Position numbers and translations under genes: made by a program | Shown here: positions 55,915-64,000 of the stretch, piece by piece | How the letters are laid out: every line of letters begins with the position of its first letter | Numbering within the stretch: position 1 is the stretch's first letter | Notes under the pieces: generated by a model | What the model was told of the DNA's origin: nothing | The model's database searches: none | Seen by the model: the letters and a program-made list of their open reading frames with translations, nothing else | Assembly: GCA_937980645.1 (NCBI GenBank) | Contig: CALJPQ010000006.1 | Location: 1-64,000 of the forward strand | Source: an uncultured Saprospiraceae bacterium | GTDB lineage: Bacteria; Bacteroidota; Bacteroidia; Chitinophagales; Saprospiraceae | Direction: 5' to 3' | Length of the DNA: 64,000 nt

Positions 55915-55988
55915 GGGCCCGTAGCTCAGGCGGTTAGAGCAGCTGACTCATAATCAGACGGTCGCGGGTTCAATTCCTGCCGGGCCCA
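55915..55988 (+). tRNA. tRNA with anticodon CAT (elongator Met or Ile2)
   Basis: Acceptor GGGCCCG pairs with CGGGCCC, followed by discriminator A. D arm contains TAGCTCAG...TTAGAGCA. The anticodon loop is CTCATAA with CAT at 55949-55951; the first anticodon-stem pair is a G-A mismatch. T arm is GCGGG-TTCAATT-CCTGC. CCA is not encoded. It carries no initiator-type features. Whether C34 is modified to lysidine (Ile2) cannot be decided from DNA. Confidence 0.95.
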
Positions 55989-56001
55989 CTGCACATTAGA
56001 A

Positions 56002-56043
56002 AAGGCCCTCACAAGCAAGCGCTTATGAGGGCCTTATACTTTT
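56002..56043. terminator. Bidirectional terminator of the tRNA and rpsA
   Basis: AAGGCCCTCA and TGAGGGCCTT with an inner AAGC/GCTT stem. T runs occur on both sides (TATACTTTTC on plus, TTTTC on minus). Confidence 0.75.
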
Positions 56044-56069
56044 CAAGCAGCGTATTTATGCCGCCTTTT

Positions 56070-58223
56070 TTATCCCTTCTTGTTGTCGTCTTCTTCGAGC
56101 TGTTTTTTCAATTGTGCCAGGGCAGCCAGATCGCCTAACGTTTCTTTTTCTACTTTCTTCTGGATTTCGCCGATAACTGCCTGCGTTTCGGCTACTTCGC
56201 GCATGCGCTCTTCTTTGGTAGCGGCCTCTGCTTTTTGTTTGACATCTTCCCAGTAGCGAACGTGCGAGGCAATGATGCGGCGCTCATCCTTGTAAAACTC
56301 AATGATTTTGACGGTGATCGCCTCACCTACTTCCGGAAGCGTGTTATCTTCTTTGCGGAGATGCTTGGCCGGTATGAAGGCTTCTACTTCCGCACCGCGC
56401 GAGTTGAGTTGCAGCGTAGCACCTTTGTCGTCGCGGCGCGTGATCGTGCCCTCGTGGTACGAGCCTACCGGGTAGATGGTCTCGAACGTATCCCACGGGT
56501 TTTCTTCTATCTGCTTGTGACCAAGGCTGATCTGGCGCTTTTCGCGGTCAATGTCCAGAACGATGACCTCAATTTGGTCGCCCACTTTAGCGAACTCGCT
56601 GGGATGCGAGTAGCGCTTGGTCCAGCTCAGGTCGCTGACGTGTACCATGCCACCGATTCCATCGCCCAGCTCGACGAAGATGCCGTAGTTGGTCATATTT
56701 TTGACCGTGCCGGTGTGGCGCGAGCCGACCGGGAAGCGCTGATCTATCTCCGTCCAGGGGTCGGGTGTCAGTTGCTTAATGGACAGCGACATTTTCTTCT
56801 CGGCGCGGTCAATGGTTACGATGCGTGCCTCCACCTGCTGACCCACTGTAAAGTACTCGCGCGCATTGACGCTTTGCGAGCTCCAGCTGACCTCGCTGAT
56901 GTGGATGAGGCCCTCTACACCGGGCATGATTTCCACAAATGCGCCATAGTCCTCGATATTGACCACGCGCCCACTAACGACAGCCCCCTCCACGATTTCG
57001 GGTGGCAGCACATCCCACGGGTGTGGGGTCAGTTGCTTGAGGCCGAGGCTGATGCGCTTCTTGTTTTCGTCAAAGTCCATCACCACAACGTGCAGCCGCT
57101 GATTGATGTGCAAAACTTCGGAGGGGTGCGAAATGCGGCCCCAGCTGATGTCCGTGATGTACAGCAGGCCATCTACTCCGCCCAGGTCGAGGAAGGCACC
57201 AAAGTCGGTGATATTCTTGACGATGCCTTCGAGCACCTGACCGCGTTCCAAGCTGGCCAGAATCTGCTCGCGCTGCTCGGCCAGATCGCTCTCAATAAGG
57301 GCTTTGTGGCTGATAACGGCATTTTTAATCTGCTCGTTGATCTTGACCACTTTAAACTCCATCGTCTTGCCCACGTACTGGTCGTAGTCCGTAACGGGCT
57401 TGATGTCAATCTGGGAGCCGGGCAGGAAAGTCTCCAGACCGTTGCAATCCACAATAAGACCGCCTTTAGTCTTGCTGATAACGGTACCCGTGATGATGGC
57501 GCCCGTCTTGTAGGCGTCCACGATGCTCTCCCAGGCACGCAGGATTTTGGCTTTTTTACGCGACAGGCCAATCTGGCCTTCTTTGTCTTCCTGGCTTTCG
57601 ATGTACACCTCAACTTCGTCGCCCTTTTTCAATTCAGGCACGTCGCGAAACTCGCTGAGAGGCACTAAGCCATCGCTTTTGTAGTTGATGTCGAGCACGA
57701 CGTCGCCCGCCGTGATAGCGCTGACTTTACCGCGAATGATTTCGTTTTCCGCGATTTCTGTCAGTGTAGCCTCGTATTGCCGGAGCATGCTTTCACGCTC
57801 TTCGGGCGGGTAGGCTATGGCACCGCGCTTGTCAACGTTCCAATTGAAGTCATCGTGCGAAGGGCCACCGCCAACAGGTTCCTCCACGGGCAGCTCCAGG
57901 TCGTCGTCGGACTCTGGCGCTATCATGACTTCATCGGCTTCCTCTCCAGTATGCGAGTCTGCCGTTTCCGCTTCATTCGCCGCATTGTCAGAGGGCACCT
58001 CTGCCGCCTGCATTTCAGGCGTTGGCGCTGTCGCTTCGGCGGTGAGTGGTGTGGTTTCGGGTAACTCTGCTTCAGGCACTGCCTCTTCCGAAACATCAGC
58101 CTCGGAAAGCTCTGCTGGGTGTGTGGGCTGCTCGCTTTCCTGGCTTACCTGCACCTCTTCGGCCTGCGAGTGCACTGGCGCTTGCTCTTCCGAGCCGGGC
58201 GTCTTTTCTTCGTCAAAAATCAT
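56070..58223 (-). CDS. rpsA: 30S ribosomal protein S1
   Basis: A 717-aa RNA-binding protein with six S1 domains (about 145-690), each with the GxV..I...GAFV/FLP-type pattern (for example GIVKNITDFGAFLDLGGVDGLLYITDISW, GRVVNIEDYGAFVEIMPGVEGLIHISEVSW, GTVKNMTNYGIFVELGDGIGGMVHVSDLSW). The first about 120 residues form an acidic extension rich in Glu, Pro, Ala and Ser, with no obvious fold. S1 recruits mRNA to the small subunit, important in Bacteroidota where Shine-Dalgarno sequences are weak. An A/T dyad lies upstream. Confidence 0.95.
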   Translation of the reverse strand: MIFDEEKTPGSEEQAPVHSQAEEVQVSQESEQPTHPAELSEADVSEEAVPEAELPETTPLTAEATAPTPEMQAAEVPSDNAANEAETADSHTGEEADEVMIAPESDDDLELPVEEPVGGGPSHDDFNWNVDKRGAIAYPPEERESMLRQYEATLTEIAENEIIRGKVSAITAGDVVLDINYKSDGLVPLSEFRDVPELKKGDEVEVYIESQEDKEGQIGLSRKKAKILRAWESIVDAYKTGAIITGTVISKTKGGLIVDCNGLETFLPGSQIDIKPVTDYDQYVGKTMEFKVVKINEQIKNAVISHKALIESDLAEQREQILASLERGQVLEGIVKNITDFGAFLDLGGVDGLLYITDISWGRISHPSEVLHINQRLHVVVMDFDENKKRISLGLKQLTPHPWDVLPPEIVEGAVVSGRVVNIEDYGAFVEIMPGVEGLIHISEVSWSSQSVNAREYFTVGQQVEARIVTIDRAEKKMSLSIKQLTPDPWTEIDQRFPVGSRHTGTVKNMTNYGIFVELGDGIGGMVHVSDLSWTKRYSHPSEFAKVGDQIEVIVLDIDREKRQISLGHKQIEENPWDTFETIYPVGSYHEGTITRRDDKGATLQLNSRGAEVEAFIPAKHLRKEDNTLPEVGEAITVKIIEFYKDERRIIASHVRYWEDVKQKAEAATKEERMREVAETQAVIGEIQKKVEKETLGDLAALAQLKKQLEEDDNKKG

Positions 58224-58250
58224 AATGAAATGGTTGGTTTGCTTTTTTGG

Positions 58251-58267
58251 GTTTTTTAATAAAAAAC
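58251..58267 (-). repeat. A/T dyad in the rpsA leader
   Basis: GTTTTTTAATAAAAAAC, perfect arms around a single A, 27 bases before the rpsA start. Confidence 0.55.
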
Positions 58268-58337
58268 AACTGTAAACCTCTCTACACGGGCGAGGTTCTT
58301 ACCCCTTTCCCTTTCGGCAGGCCGCCAAAAAGGCCCG

Positions 58338-58345
58338 CAAAAGTA
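58338..58345 (-). promoter_or_regulatory. Probable -7 box of rpsA
   Basis: The minus strand reads TACTTTTG. It would give a leader of about 110 bases. Confidence 0.5.
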
Positions 58346-58482
58346 CGCGCCCGCGCGGCAAAAAAGGGCCGATAGAAAAAGTTTTTTTGAAAATCCGGCT
58401 CAGAATAATCGCGTAGCCCTCAAAATTGAAATGGCTGGGGTTAAAGTTTTTCCGAAACCGGGTTTACAACCGGAAGGCCGCC

Positions 58483-58511
58483 TTTGAAAACACCCATGCG
58501 GCGTACTTTTG
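58483..58511 (+). promoter_or_regulatory. Promoter of the secreted repeat protein
   Basis: TTTG (58483-58486), 17-base spacer, TACTTTTG (58504-58511). Confidence 0.6.
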
Positions 58512-58563
58512 TCCTTGACGCCTGTGCAAGGAAGGCGTATTGTTCACAACAAAATCCCGTTTT

Positions 58564-59973
58564 ATGCTCACCTTTAAGCAACGTTTAGGCCTGCTGTGCC
58601 TTTTGCTGCCCGCCCTCGGCATGAGCCAGACTGCCATCAACAAAACCTTCAACCTGGCACCTGCCTATGACGCTGGCTGGACTATTCTGCCAGCTTCAGG
58701 GGGCGGATACGCTATCTTCGGCGTGCAATACCCCAGCATTGGCGCGCGCTCCGATGCGTTTTGCCTCCGCATAGATGAGGCCGGCAATGCCGTGTTTCAC
58801 CGCGTCTTTGGCGCGCCCAACACCGACGAGTCTTTCGGTCGTGGGGCCGTCGCCTTAGCCGATGGGTGGCTGGTAGCCGGCGCCAAATCTGCCCCGACGA
58901 GCCGGGGCTGGATAGTGCGCCTCAATGCCTCCGGCCAGGTAATGTGGGAAAATGTTTACCCCAACACGACCAAATTCAGTCAGCTGTTTGCTTTGCCCAC
59001 AGGTGGCTATCTGGCCGTGGGTGCCATCGGAGGCGAAGCCATTCTGGTGCACTTGAATGCTGACGGCTCAGTCGTCTGGCAGCAGAATTACCCTATCCCA
59101 GAAGCCCTGGATGCCTACCTCACTACCAGTGGCAATGCCTGCATCCTGATGAGCCGCGACCGCGTGAGTAAAGTGCATCTGGGCACGAAGCAAATCGTGT
59201 GGTCGCGCATTATTCAGTTCCCCGCACTGCCGCCCGGTGCGCCCGAAGTGGCCCGCCTGACCGATATCGCTCCGCTGAGCAGAGGCCTTTTTGCCGTCAT
59301 CGGATCGGCTTATCGCGAACTACCTACCGCCCTCTACACGGCCCACTACGCTGCCGTATGGAACGAACGCGGCGAATTCGTATGGGATCGCTATTTCCGC
59401 GGCGCCTCCCGCGCCGACTACGACGAAAACGAAGGCTTCAGCGTAACGTTCCTGCCCAACGCCGAAAACATCCTCTTCACCGGCAAAGTGGGCGACAACA
59501 TCTCCGTAACGCGCACCGACCTGAACGGCAACGTGGTGGAGCAAAAAGAAATCACTACACCCGGCCCCGTCTATGCCGCCAAGCTCATCCGCGACGGCGC
59601 GCGCTATGCCATGACCGGCGCCGTCTTCTCCGGAAGCATGAACACCTACTTCTACCGCTCCGCCGGCAACGCGCTCAGCATGCAGCCCGACCCGACGCAG
59701 CAAGCCGCCGAAACGCCCGCAGACCAATGGGACCTGCAACACGAACCCGCCTCAAACCGCGCCTGGATTGTGGCCAACACGCGGGAAAACCCGCGCGAAG
59801 CCACCTTCCGCCTGTGGACACTCGACGGCGCGCTGGCCCGCGAAGTGCGCCTGTGGCTGACCGAAGGCGAAAACCGCTTCCCACTCGACCTTAGCGGCCT
59901 GCCCGACGGCCTCTACTGGCTCTCCGAAGCCGGCGAACCATCGCCGCCCAAAGCATTGTTTATCCGACATTAA
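58564..59973 (+). CDS. Secreted repeat protein with probable T9SS sorting tail
   Basis: A 469-aa protein with a signal peptide (MLTFKQRLGLLCLLLPALGMSQ). The body has repeated beta-strand units with the pattern G-x-x-x-L-D/N-x-x-G-x-V-x-W (RLNASGQVMWENVY, HLNADGSVVWQQNY, RTDLNGNVVEQKEI), as in outer-membrane/secreted beta-propellers. The C-terminal about 75 residues (TFRLWTLDGALAREVRLWLTEG...FPLDLSGLPDGLYWLSEAG) have the type A T9SS sorting pattern. I do not recognise a specific ligand or activity. The start at 58564 is chosen; the upstream ATG at 58540 adds only 8 residues. Confidence 0.82.
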   Translation: MLTFKQRLGLLCLLLPALGMSQTAINKTFNLAPAYDAGWTILPASGGGYAIFGVQYPSIGARSDAFCLRIDEAGNAVFHRVFGAPNTDESFGRGAVALADGWLVAGAKSAPTSRGWIVRLNASGQVMWENVYPNTTKFSQLFALPTGGYLAVGAIGGEAILVHLNADGSVVWQQNYPIPEALDAYLTTSGNACILMSRDRVSKVHLGTKQIVWSRIIQFPALPPGAPEVARLTDIAPLSRGLFAVIGSAYRELPTALYTAHYAAVWNERGEFVWDRYFRGASRADYDENEGFSVTFLPNAENILFTGKVGDNISVTRTDLNGNVVEQKEITTPGPVYAAKLIRDGARYAMTGAVFSGSMNTYFYRSAGNALSMQPDPTQQAAETPADQWDLQHEPASNRAWIVANTRENPREATFRLWTLDGALAREVRLWLTEGENRFPLDLSGLPDGLYWLSEAGEPSPPKALFIRH

Positions 59974-59987
59974 GCCGCCCGGATAGC

Positions 59988-60030
59988 AAAAGAGCGCCGG
60001 CACTCCCTCGCGAAGCGCCGGCGCTCTTGC
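59988..60030. terminator. Terminator between convergent genes
   Basis: AGAGCGCCGGC and GCCGGCGCTCT arms. On minus it is followed by CTTTTGC, so it fits the M28 peptidase gene best; it may also serve the plus-strand gene. Confidence 0.75.
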
Positions 60031-60051
60031 CTTTGGCCAAAACACAGACGA

Positions 60052-61302
60052 TCAGAACGTAACCTCGCGCACCAGTGTCTCGTTGCCGCGTACGAATTTC
60101 ACCGTAGTCGTGTCGCCCTTTTGAAACTTCGACAGTGCTTGCATGTACTCGCGCACCGTGTGTACTTCCATGTCGCCCAGTGCAATGATGCGGTCGCCGC
60201 GCTGCAGACCGGCGCGCGCGGCAGGCTTGCCTTCGGTAACGCCGTCCACATGCACACCCTCGCCCTCGAAGGTGTAGTCCGGCATGATGCCCAGCGTTAC
60301 GCGAAAGCGCGGAGTATCCTCGGTATTGGAGCGCGTAGGCTGGAACGTCAGTTTGGGCCTCTGGTCGAGTGCCTCAATGAGCTGCACGGCAAAGTCCAGC
60401 ACTGCCTTCTGGCCCGGAAAGTTGACCTTGTCCACGTCGTCGGTAGGCTTGTGGTAGTCGGCGTGCTGGCCGGTGAAAAAGAAGAGCACCGGGATGTTTT
60501 TTAAGTAAAAAGAGGTGTGGTCGCTTGGGCCAACGCCGCTGCTGTCCATTTTGATAGAGAGATTGCCTTTGGGCAGGCTTTCCAACAGCGGGACGAAGTC
60601 AGGTGCCGTGCCCACGCCGCCCACTACTAAGCGGCGCTCATCGTTGAGGCGGCCAATCATGTCCATGTTGAGCATGAAATGCGCTTTGCTCAGGTCTATG
60701 GTGGGGCGTTCGGTGTATTTTTTTGAGCCTATCAGGCCGAGTTCTTCGGCGGAGAAGCAGATAAAGAGAAAGTTATGGCGCTCGCGGACACCGTTTTGGG
60801 CAAAATAGCGAGCCAGTTCGAGGACACCGGCCGTGCCGGAAGCGTTATCGTCGGCTCCGTTGTGGATTTTGCCGTGTGGGTTGGCGTCCAGGGAGTTGCG
60901 GTCGTGCCCCAGGCCGAGGTGGTCGTAATGAGCGCCGATGATGATGGTGTGGTCGGCACCGTTATCCAGAAAGCCTACCACGTTGCGGCTTGTCAGCATT
61001 GGTGCGTCAGCTGCTTCGCCACCGTGTGGATCGCTAGACTTTTTGAAGGTAAAGGTGTGGTACCAGGTACCATTGTCGCCCATAGGCTTTAAGCCCGCCT
61101 TTTTGAATTGACGAGCGATGTAACGAGCGGCCTTTTGCTCTTCGGGAGTGGCAGCACCGCGTCCTTTGAGTTTATCGGAAGCCAGATAAGTTACATCGCG
61201 GCGCAAGCGTTGCTCAGAAATAGTGGCCTGAGCCAGCAGGGAGAGGTGCGCCAGCAGTAGGGCACCGGACAGCAGTAAGGTCTGGATGTTTTTCTTCGTC
61301 AT
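60052..61302 (-). CDS. M28 family zinc aminopeptidase with PDZ domain
   Basis: A 416-aa exported protein with signal peptide (MTKKNIQTLLLSGALLLAHLSLLAQ). The M28 co-catalytic zinc residues are visible: HYDHLG, HNGADDNASGTAGVLELA, SAEELGLIGS, NMDMIGR and SDHTSFYLKNIPVLFFFTGQHADYHKPTDD. A PDZ domain follows at about 330-416 (GVTEGKPAARAGLQRGDRIIALGDMEV). This family cleaves N-terminal residues from peptides in the periplasm. A TACTTTTG box at 61326-61333 gives a short leader. Confidence 0.93.
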   Translation of the reverse strand: MTKKNIQTLLLSGALLLAHLSLLAQATISEQRLRRDVTYLASDKLKGRGAATPEEQKAARYIARQFKKAGLKPMGDNGTWYHTFTFKKSSDPHGGEAADAPMLTSRNVVGFLDNGADHTIIIGAHYDHLGLGHDRNSLDANPHGKIHNGADDNASGTAGVLELARYFAQNGVRERHNFLFICFSAEELGLIGSKKYTERPTIDLSKAHFMLNMDMIGRLNDERRLVVGGVGTAPDFVPLLESLPKGNLSIKMDSSGVGPSDHTSFYLKNIPVLFFFTGQHADYHKPTDDVDKVNFPGQKAVLDFAVQLIEALDQRPKLTFQPTRSNTEDTPRFRVTLGIMPDYTFEGEGVHVDGVTEGKPAARAGLQRGDRIIALGDMEVHTVREYMQALSKFQKGDTTTVKFVRGNETLVREVTF

Positions 61303-61325
61303 CGTGTTTACCTGTTTTTGAAAGC

Positions 61326-61333
61326 CAAAAGTA
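61326..61333 (-). promoter_or_regulatory. Probable -7 box of the M28 peptidase
   Basis: The minus strand reads TACTTTTG, 23 bases before the ATG at 61302. Confidence 0.5.
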
Positions 61334-61398
61334 GTGCCCGCGCAGGGCAGGCTTGTGTTCTTTTTTGGTCAGAAAGAACGGCGCAGGCACGGTTGGGT

Positions 61399-62745
61399 TC
61401 ATTTCACTAAGTCCGGAATGGGGTTGTCGCGCCGCATGTAGGGCTTGAGCATGCTGTACGGCACAACGAGGCTGTGTTGGCCATAGATGGCATGGAAAGG
61501 TGTACAGATTTCCAAGCCGTCGCGGCGGATGATGGCGATGGGGAAGCCTTCCTTGGCCAGCCATTCGCGAAAGGGTGGGTCGGTAGTGTATTTGGGCAGT
61601 TTAGGCGACTCTCTTCGGGCGTACTCAGCCAGCCATTCGCGGGCGTTGAAATTGCGGTTGAAGAGATCTTCAAAGGTGATTTCCTTGCCCGTGCGCAGGT
61701 CAAAGTTGAACGCGCGGGCCGTAGGCGGCTGTTTCCAGGATTCGCTGAAGAAGAGTTGGCCGCAAAAGACGGTTTCCGTCCAGCAGCTAATGCTGTACCA
61801 GGCGCTGGCGCGCAGGGCATTGCGGTTTTCGGGCGTGGGCGGTCGCTTCTGGGCAGCGATGACCGACTTGATTTGCTCCGTCCACTCAGCGGCGATGCGG
61901 TCGAGGGTCTGGTTGCAGCCCGCGCACTCCGGGCGCGGGTACAGGAGGTCGTAGCTGCTCACATAGTCGGCATATTCCAGGCAACCGCTGGTTAATCGGG
62001 TGCGTTGCGTCAGCTTAAACGTACGCTTCTCACCGGAACCAATCCACTGACATTCATGGACTTGCGGACTTTGTAGGCTGCCTTGCAAATGGGCAGCTAT
62101 CTTGCCTCCTGGTAGCAATGCCTGCACCTCGTAGCGGTCTTCGCTCAGCATCTTTCCGCGAAGGATGTAGGTTCTATTCTCCGATTCTATCCAGAGATAC
62201 CCACTCACTTGGAGGTTGCTCTGGCGGGTCAAGACAAGGTCTAAACGGGCATCGTTCCAACGGGCGACGTAACGAGCCGCCCACTTATTGTCACCGCAGG
62301 GCTTAGGCACCGTATTAGGCGCTTTCACCTCGCGAGCGAGCAACACAGCCCCCAACGTATTCGCTGCATTCGACCACTCGGCCTGAAGCGCCTCGCCCTG
62401 CACTGTGCCGGTCAACTGGCCACATGCCGCGCCATTCGCGGCGCTCTCCGTCAGCAAAAAAAACGCATTGTCAAACGTGCCGTTTAGGGTCAGGGTCTCC
62501 TTACTCTGCAAATAGGTCATCTGGCCGCGACAATTGGCCCCATCATAACCCAACGAGAGCAGTACCTCCGCCATGTCATCAAAACGCCCTCGATAATGGC
62601 GTACCCACTGCAAACGCGCATTAGGCGGAAACAGGCGGCTCACCGTCGTGTCGGCTACGGGTTTCTGCCCTAAAAGCCCTACCGGCAAGACACAAACTAC
62701 CGCAACCAAAGCAGCCAAACGAGCCTGCTCCCTTCCAATAGGCAA
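61399..62745 (-). CDS. Exported protein with RsiV/DUF3298-like C-terminal domain
   Basis: A 448-aa protein. No ATG lies before the signal-like segment ARLAALVAVVCVLPVGLLGQ; I propose TTG 62743-62745 as start, because the in-frame frame to 62943 reads through a 24-base palindrome and arginine/proline-rich noise. The N-terminal half has small repeated beta units (YLQSKETLTLNGTF; YLWIESENRTYILRGKM) and several Cys. The C-terminal part resembles DUF3298/RsiV: ARAFNFDLRTGKEITFEDLF, then FREWLAKEGFPIAI and VVPYSMLKPYM. Such domains sense or bind cell-wall compounds in RsiV, but the role here is unknown. The start is uncertain. Confidence 0.7.
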   Translation of the reverse strand: MPIGREQARLAALVAVVCVLPVGLLGQKPVADTTVSRLFPPNARLQWVRHYRGRFDDMAEVLLSLGYDGANCRGQMTYLQSKETLTLNGTFDNAFFLLTESAANGAACGQLTGTVQGEALQAEWSNAANTLGAVLLAREVKAPNTVPKPCGDNKWAARYVARWNDARLDLVLTRQSNLQVSGYLWIESENRTYILRGKMLSEDRYEVQALLPGGKIAAHLQGSLQSPQVHECQWIGSGEKRTFKLTQRTRLTSGCLEYADYVSSYDLLYPRPECAGCNQTLDRIAAEWTEQIKSVIAAQKRPPTPENRNALRASAWYSISCWTETVFCGQLFFSESWKQPPTARAFNFDLRTGKEITFEDLFNRNFNAREWLAEYARRESPKLPKYTTDPPFREWLAKEGFPIAIIRRDGLEICTPFHAIYGQHSLVVPYSMLKPYMRRDNPIPDLVK

Positions 62746-62761
62746 GCCGGCTTGTCGCGTT

Positions 62762-62785
62762 ACCGACCAAACTCGTTTGGTCGGT
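62762..62785 (-). repeat. Palindrome in the leader of the DUF3298-like gene
   Basis: Arms ACCGACCAAAC and GTTTGGTCGGT around TC (GA on minus). The core on the minus strand is CCAAACGAGTTTGG, identical to the core of the palindrome at 19200. It ends 16 bases before the proposed TTG start. Confidence 0.75.
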
Positions 62786-63006
62786 GGAAAAGGCAACAAC
62801 CACCTCTCCCACCTTGCCCAAAATACGACCAGCGGGGCCAGAAACAAGCCCGACCGGGTGAATAGGGGGCGATGACAGGCTTGGCCGAAGAGGCGAGGGG
62901 AGGGGATAGGTTGAACAACCACGTTCATGAAAGCCTGAAGCATGGGTCAGGATTTTAACAGTTTGAATGTTCGACAAGCGAGCTTGGCGGTTATGGCTAC
63001 AAATGC

Positions 63007-63047
63007 GCATCCGCGCTCCAGCGGGTAGGTGGCCGAAACGCGGATGC
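63007..63047 (-). terminator. Possible terminator of pckA
   Basis: GCATCCGCG (63007) and CGCGGATGC (ending 63047) are exact inverse complements with a 23-base loop. The T run on the minus strand is poor. Confidence 0.35.
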
Positions 63048-63070
63048 TGCAAACGCCTATAGAAGTGTTT

Positions 63071-64000
<930 letters not shown>

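Larger units (their letters stand above)
58224..58563. other. Divergent promoter region between rpsA and a secreted repeat protein
   Basis: About 340 bases. It holds the dyad GTTTTTTAATAAAAAAC (58251-58267), a TACTTTTG-like box on minus at 58338-58345 for rpsA, and a TTTG/TACTTTTG promoter on plus at 58483-58511. No gene is visible. Confidence 0.6.

Noticed and set aside
56235..57668. A 477-codon open frame on plus opposite rpsA
   Set aside because: It is antisense to the S1 repeats; long shadow frames are usual in GC-rich repetitive genes.
62746..62943. N-terminal extension of the DUF3298-like gene
   Set aside because: It translates the palindrome and Arg/Pro-rich noise, and a signal-like segment begins downstream.

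Overview
The window is a 64 kb chromosomal segment of a GC-rich member of the Bacteroidota, probably from the Saprospiria/Chitinophagia side of the phylum (inference). The evidence is a SusC/SusD outer-membrane pair, the gliding/type IX secretion lipoprotein GldJ, a PorP/SprF-family protein, type IX C-terminal sorting domains, bacillithiol gene bshA, and repeated TAnnTTTG promoter boxes with little sign of Shine-Dalgarno sequences. There is no rRNA, phage, insertion sequence or CRISPR array. One tRNA (anticodon CAT) is present. Most of the window is ordinary housekeeping DNA.

Layout. 1-5 kb: the tail of a type IX-secreted protein, a DUF547 protein, a small lipoprotein, and a TPR-transmembrane-adenylate cyclase. 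4.2-7.1 kb (minus): an apparent operon CPBP protease - AIM24-like protein - ribD, divergent from pdxJ. 8-12.7 kb: a susC-like gene broken by one in-frame TAA, then a susD-like lipoprotein gene. 12.8-19 kb: LysE exporter and mnmG (minus), obg and aconitase (plus). 19.2-25.5 kb: TonB-C/TPR protein - APC permease - OmpA-like lipoprotein, then homodimeric pyruvate dehydrogenase aceE. 25.7-37.7 kb (minus): purH, GH18 chitinase-like protein, rlmB, clpC, YwqG-like protein, HEAT-cyclophilin lipoprotein, VanY-like peptidase, pssA, phhB. 37.9-46.5 kb: kynA, a small Lacal_2735-type protein, lptB-yqeY (minus), an unrecognised 471-aa protein, NamZ-like DUF1343 (minus), bshA, a degenerate HemC-like protein, and type 2 IPP isomerase (minus). 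46.7-55.9 kb: PorP/SprF - gldJ - murF, an arginase-fold protein without its metal ligands (minus), a Glu/Leu/Phe/Val dehydrogenase, an OmpA protein, a DUF3108 protein, and the tRNA. 56-64 kb: rpsA, a secreted repeat protein, an M28 peptidase, an RsiV/DUF3298-like protein and the 3' part of pckA.

The most unusual observations are: a HemC-like protein next to bshA that has lost the dipyrromethane cysteine and the substrate arginines; the single nonsense codon in susC; a 14-bp palindrome core (CCAAACRAGTTTGG, read in the sense of the downstream gene) in the leaders of two unrelated envelope genes; a three-locus family of intergenic dyads built on GGCGACAT/TGTCG; A/T dyads placed just before several start codons; and a strong tendency for Leu TTA codons to be followed by G, which places hidden +1-frame TAG stops inside genes.
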